A stretch of DNA of 64,000 nucleotides from Aciditerrimonas ferrireducens. GTDB lineage: Bacteria; Actinomycetota; Acidimicrobiia; Acidimicrobiales; UBA8190. The position numbers and the translations under genes are program-made. Shown piece after piece: positions 61,607 through 64,000 of the stretch. The notes below the pieces were generated by a model. The model did no database searches. It had not been told where the DNA came from and saw only the letters and a list, made by a program, of their open reading frames with translations. Position 1 is the first letter of the stretch. The number at the start of each line of letters is the position of its first letter. The stretch lies in assembly GCF_023130475.1 (NCBI RefSeq), contig NZ_JAKHEX010000001.1:124001-188000 (forward strand), written 5' to 3'.

Positions 61607-61612
61607 ATATTA
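61607..61612 (-). promoter_or_regulatory. -10 box TAATAT, leaderless promoter of acyl-CoA dehydrogenase
   Basis: On the minus strand TAATAT ends 7 nt before ATG 61599; the most canonical -10 in the window. Confidence 0.6.
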
Positions 61613-61677
61613 CGCTGACGAAGTTCTTTCGACTAGAGCTGTAACACAACGGGCGGGGGGACTGCGCTTGGGACCGG

Positions 61678-61695
61678 CGTTGTGGAGTTTGTGTG
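61678..61695 (+). repeat. 18-bp element, copy 2 (CGTTGTGGAGTTTGTGTG)
   Basis: Identical to the minus-strand copy at 10796-10813. It lies 206 nt upstream of the sigma factor start, in the same orientation relative to the downstream gene. Confidence 0.5.
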
Positions 61696-61842
61696 CAACC
61701 GCAGGAGCTGGATCGATGACAGCGTCATCGGCGCTGCCCTGGGTGTTGTTGGAACTGTGTGAGGAAGATGGCTCGACCGTGCCGAGGGGCCGACGGAGGT
61801 CCGGTGACCGTCGCCTCAGCCCTGTCGGCTTCCGGGCCCACC

Positions 61843-61864
61843 GGTGACACTGGGGTGACACTGG
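61843..61864 (+). promoter_or_regulatory. 11-bp direct tandem repeat GGTGACACTGG upstream of the sigma factor
   Basis: Two exact head-to-tail copies (61843-61853, 61854-61864). Each contains GTGACA, similar to a -35 element; with spacing of 17 nt the first copy places a -10 at TCTATC. One-turn spacing also suits a regulator binding two adjacent sites. Confidence 0.5.
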
Positions 61865-61865
61865 G

Positions 61866-61896
61866 CTCTATCGGCAGCCCGTTCTGGCCGATAGAG
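61866..61896 (+). promoter_or_regulatory. Perfect 10-bp inverted repeat before the sigma factor start
   Basis: CTCTATCGGC and GCCGATAGAG are exact complements separated by 11 nt. The second arm includes GAG of the likely ribosome site (GAGGCGAG) just before GTG 61902, so an RNA hairpin could hide it. As DNA it could also be an operator with half-sites about two helical turns apart. Confidence 0.6.
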
Positions 61897-61901
61897 GCGA
61901 G

Positions 61902-62483
61902 GTGGGCGACGAAGGCCTCGAGGCTGCCCTGGATGCGGCCCGCGAGGGCGACGAGGCAGGCGTCAACGCCCTCTACCAGGCCTTCCAGCCGCCCCTCCTC
62001 CGCTACCTGCGCTGGCGGTCCCCTGGGGGTGCCGAGGACCTGGCCCAGGAGACCTGGCTGGCCGTCGCTCGGGGGCTTCCCCGCTTCGAGGGCGGGGTGA
62101 GCGAGTTCCGGGCCTGGCTCTTCGCCATCGCCCGCCGGAAGCTCGTGGACGAGCAGCGCGCCGCGCTGCGCCGGCCGCGGAGCGAGCCGTGGCCGGCGCG
62201 CGACGAGCCGGGAACCCTGGTGCTCGACCCGGGGCAGGACCCCGGGGACCTGGTGGCCGGGGAGCTCGACGCCCAGCGGGCAGTGGCCGCGCTCACGGAG
62301 CACCTGAGCGAGGAGGTTGCGGAGGTGGTGGTGCTGCGGGTGGTGGCCGGGCTGAGCGTGGAGCAAGTGGCCGCCCTGACCGGCCGCTCGCCCGGGGCGA
62401 TCCGGGTCCTTCAGCACCGGGCCCTGCGGAAGCTCGCCCGGGCCCTCGGGCCGACCGGCTCCCTGGAGGCGCAAGAGGCGTGA
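61902..62483 (+). CDS. ECF-type RNA polymerase sigma-70 factor
   Basis: 193 aa, extracytoplasmic-function sigma. Region 2 is seen as LLRYLRWRSPGGAEDLAQETWLAVARGLPRF with FRAWLFAIARRKLVDEQR (2.4); a Pro-rich linker follows; region 4 is LSEEVAEVVVLRVVAGLSVEQVAALTGRSPGAIRVLQHRALRKLAR. GTG 61902 fits the normal N-terminus. The next gene, 13 nt downstream, encodes its probable membrane-bound regulator. The promoter region carries a tandem repeat and a hairpin that may respond to this sigma itself. Confidence 0.93.
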   Translation: MGDEGLEAALDAAREGDEAGVNALYQAFQPPLLRYLRWRSPGGAEDLAQETWLAVARGLPRFEGGVSEFRAWLFAIARRKLVDEQRAALRRPRSEPWPARDEPGTLVLDPGQDPGDLVAGELDAQRAVAALTEHLSEEVAEVVVLRVVAGLSVEQVAALTGRSPGAIRVLQHRALRKLARALGPTGSLEAQEA

Positions 62484-62496
62484 GGACGGTAACGCG

Positions 62497-63804
62497 ATGG
62501 CCGGCTGGAGCGATCTCCCTGGTGCGATGGCTTTCCCGCCGCTGAACGACGCCACGATCGAGGCCCTGTTGGAGGGCCGGCTGCAACCGGAGGACGCACC
62601 GCCGGGCCTCCGACACCTGGCGGCCACGGTCCAAGCGGCCAAGGCCCCGGGACAGGCTGCCGAACTGGCCAGCCAGCACCAGGTGGTCTCGGCCATGGTG
62701 GCGACCCTGAAGGCGGCGGGAGGGGCATCGGTCGGCACCCAGGCGGCCAGGACGGCCGCGACGAGCGGGAGGAAGACGATGCTCGGGAAGCTCCTCACCA
62801 TGAAGGCGGCGGCCGCTGCCCTCGGCACCGCGGTCGTGGCCGGCGGCGCCGCGGCGGCCGCCGGCGCCCTGCCCGGACCCCTGCAGCAGGCGGCGGCCAG
62901 CGCCGGCAAGGTGATCGGGCTGAGCTTGCCGAGCGGGACCGGGAGCAGCTCGGGTGGAACCAGCAGCGGATCGGGGACCGAAGGGACCGGACCCACGGGG
63001 AGCGGTTCCACAGGGACGGGCAGCAGCAGCGGTACCGGCACGGGATCGGGCGCCACGGGCAGTACCAGCACTGGCGCGACGTCGACGGGCACGACCAGCG
63101 GAGCCTCGAGCTCGGGTGGGACTGTCGGCGGCGGTGTGGGTCCGACCATCGGTGGTCCCTCGACCTTTGGCCTGTGCACCGCCTACCTCGCTAGTCACGG
63201 GTCCTCGGGCAGCACCGGCTCGTCGGGCAGTGCGAGCTCGTCGACGAGCACGGGGACGAGCGCCGGGGGATCGAGCACGACCAGCACGGGGAGCAGCGAG
63301 CCGGTGCCCTTCGCCAACCTGGCGCAGGCGGCCGCCGCCCAGGGCGAGAGCGTGACGGACTACTGCGAGGCCGTCGTGGCCACCCACCCGGGTGAGGACC
63401 GTGGGGCCGGCAACGCTGCGTCGAGCGGCCCCTCGACCAGCCATGACCAGGGCCAGTCCTCGGATCGGGGCCAGTCCGGTGGGCACGCAACTGACGGGAC
63501 CGATCAGGGCCAGCCGGCATCGACGCCTCCTGGCGCTGGCGAGGGTCAGGCGCACGGCAACCAGCCGAACGGCGACGGCCAGCTGAGCCAGAACGCCTCG
63601 GCGGGCGCCGGGCAGGGAGCTGACGGGCGAGGTGGTGTGACGACCAGCGGTGGAGCGCCGAGCGGCAATGTGAACGGCGACGGGTCAGCTGGGGGATCGG
63701 CTGGCTCGGCGGGCGAGCCGGGGACAAGCGCCCCGGGCTCGGCCGCTCAGTCGGGCCACGGGGCGGGCCAGGGCGACGGCGCCTCGCAGCGCGGGGACCA
63801 CTGA
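62497..63804 (+). CDS. Putative anti-sigma partner with Gly/Ser/Thr-rich exported tail
   Basis: 435 aa. Residues about 15-80 (DATIEALLEGRLQPEDAPPGLRHLAATVQAAKAPGQAAELASQHQVV) form a helical domain found next to actinobacterial ECF sigmas, but without the zinc-binding H-x3-C-x2-C motif of classical anti-sigma factors. A hydrophobic segment follows (AAAAALGTAVVAGGAAAAAGAL), then over 100 Gly/Ser/Thr residues, a short conserved patch with two cysteines (GLCTAYLASHG ... ESVTDYCEAVV), and a long Gln/Gly/Asn/Ser tail. Orientation with the tail outside is likely. ATG 62497 is 13 nt after the sigma gene. An alternative is a secreted product merely coexpressed with the sigma. Confidence 0.75.
   Translation: MAGWSDLPGAMAFPPLNDATIEALLEGRLQPEDAPPGLRHLAATVQAAKAPGQAAELASQHQVVSAMVATLKAAGGASVGTQAARTAATSGRKTMLGKLLTMKAAAAALGTAVVAGGAAAAAGALPGPLQQAAASAGKVIGLSLPSGTGSSSGGTSSGSGTEGTGPTGSGSTGTGSSSGTGTGSGATGSTSTGATSTGTTSGASSSGGTVGGGVGPTIGGPSTFGLCTAYLASHGSSGSTGSSGSASSSTSTGTSAGGSSTTSTGSSEPVPFANLAQAAAAQGESVTDYCEAVVATHPGEDRGAGNAASSGPSTSHDQGQSSDRGQSGGHATDGTDQGQPASTPPGAGEGQAHGNQPNGDGQLSQNASAGAGQGADGRGGVTTSGGAPSGNVNGDGSAGGSAGSAGEPGTSAPGSAAQSGHGAGQGDGASQRGDH
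62937..63300 (+). repeat. Low-complexity Gly/Ser/Thr-coding region
   Basis: Degenerate GGN/AGC/ACG triplets encode two long GSGTGSTSTG-like blocks separated by the FGLCTAYLASHG patch. No exact unit longer than about 9 nt is sustained. Confidence 0.7.
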
Positions 63805-63861
63805 GCACCGGGTCGGCCCCGGGGGATCGGGGGGCTGGGGGGCCGGGCCGTCTTGATCCGC

Positions 63862-64000
63862 TCAGGCGGCCAGGACGGCCCGGGCTCCCGTCACGATGTC
63901 CTCCACCTGCGGGAGGACGGTGGCCTCGAGCTCGGGGGCGTAGGGCACCCAGAGGTCAGGGGCGGTGACCCGACGGACGGGGGCGTCGAGGGACCAGAAG
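63862..64000 (-). CDS. 2-oxoacid dehydrogenase E1 component beta subunit, C-terminal end (5' part outside window)
   Basis: Only the last about 46 codons are present, running off the window edge. The sequence SLDAPVRRVTAPDLWVPYAPELEATVLPQVEDIVTGARAVL is the C-terminal signature of E1 beta subunits of pyruvate or branched-chain 2-oxoacid dehydrogenases (transketolase C-domain), which decarboxylate a 2-oxoacid with thiamine diphosphate. Which 2-oxoacid cannot be told. It converges on the anti-sigma-like gene, 57 nt apart, with GC-rich palindromes in between. Confidence 0.85.
   Translation of the reverse strand, partial: FWSLDAPVRRVTAPDLWVPYAPELEATVLPQVEDIVTGARAVLAA

Larger units (their letters stand above)
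61600..61901. other. 302-bp divergent regulatory region upstream of the sigma factor
   Basis: Holds no gene, but is dense in signals: the TAATAT promoter of acyl-CoA dehydrogenase (minus), the second 18-bp element copy (61678-61695), a GATGAC-AGC-GTCATC palindrome (61715-61729), an 11-bp tandem repeat (61843-61864) and a 10-bp-stem hairpin (61866-61896) before the sigma gene. GC is lower than average. Confidence 0.6.

Overview
The window is about 74% GC throughout and gene-dense on both strands. GTG starts are frequent, and many genes carry a TAnnnT -10 box 6-8 nt before the start codon. The gene content points to an actinobacterium: an acyl-CoA carboxylase beta subunit with a tiny epsilon subunit, a mycothiol-type DsbA nitroreductase relative, SLAC1/TDT and DUF1906 proteins, and the tRNA-Ser / ffs / dnaX / recR core block. 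An Acidimicrobiia-like lineage is plausible (inference from gene mix; no 16S rRNA is present). There are no insertion sequences, CRISPR arrays or phage genes. The only visible compositional anomaly is a lower-GC patch around 6.25-6.5 kb.

Layout. 1-5.3 kb: 3' end of an acyl-CoA synthetase, then a minus-strand carbohydrate-type ABC importer (binding lipoprotein, two permeases, ATPase). 5.7-7.3 kb: an overlapping pair of exported proteins. 7.4-10.7 kb: YceH, then the 5-oxoprolinase genes pxpA and a pxpB-pxpC fusion. 10.9-14 kb: an FAD-linked 2-hydroxyacid oxidase coupled to a thiamine-diphosphate enzyme. 14.1-18.2 kb: GH15 glucosidase, glucose dehydrogenase and an MBL-fold hydrolase. 18.2-22.6 kb: a minus-strand run of glycosyltransferase, HpnJ-like radical SAM enzyme, DMT transporter and DsbA-like protein. 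22.7-29.5 kb: enoyl-CoA hydratase, ClC channel, TDT transporter with divergent LysR regulator, and two exported proteins. 29.5-34.3 kb: UvrD-like helicase, coiled-coil protein, DUF429 protein, tRNA-Ser(CGA), DUF1348 protein and tadA. 34.6-40.1 kb: class B PBP, tRNA-Ser(GGA), SRP RNA, dnaX and recR.

40.3-53.9 kb is rich in acyl-CoA metabolism: thiolase, crotonyl-CoA carboxylase/reductase, epimerase, propionyl-CoA carboxylase beta and epsilon, ethylmalonyl-CoA mutase and 3-hydroxybutyryl-CoA dehydrogenase. Together these cover much of an ethylmalonyl-CoA pathway, which assimilates acetyl-CoA without a glyoxylate shunt. Interspersed are a degenerate LivG-like ATPase, a VOC protein, two alpha/beta hydrolases, rpiA and an SDR. 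54-61.6 kb: S51-like peptidase, a broken and an intact cyclophilin, lysC, peroxiredoxin, asd, a PhoU-like protein and an acyl-CoA dehydrogenase. 61.9-63.8 kb: an ECF sigma factor with a partner carrying a long Gly/Ser/Thr-rich tail. The window ends inside the 3' end of a 2-oxoacid dehydrogenase E1 beta gene.

The most notable regulatory observation is that 15 genes have promoters positioned so that transcription should begin at, or within a base or two of, the start codon (leaderless mRNAs). In two cases the -10 box is built on the TAG stop codon of the gene before it.
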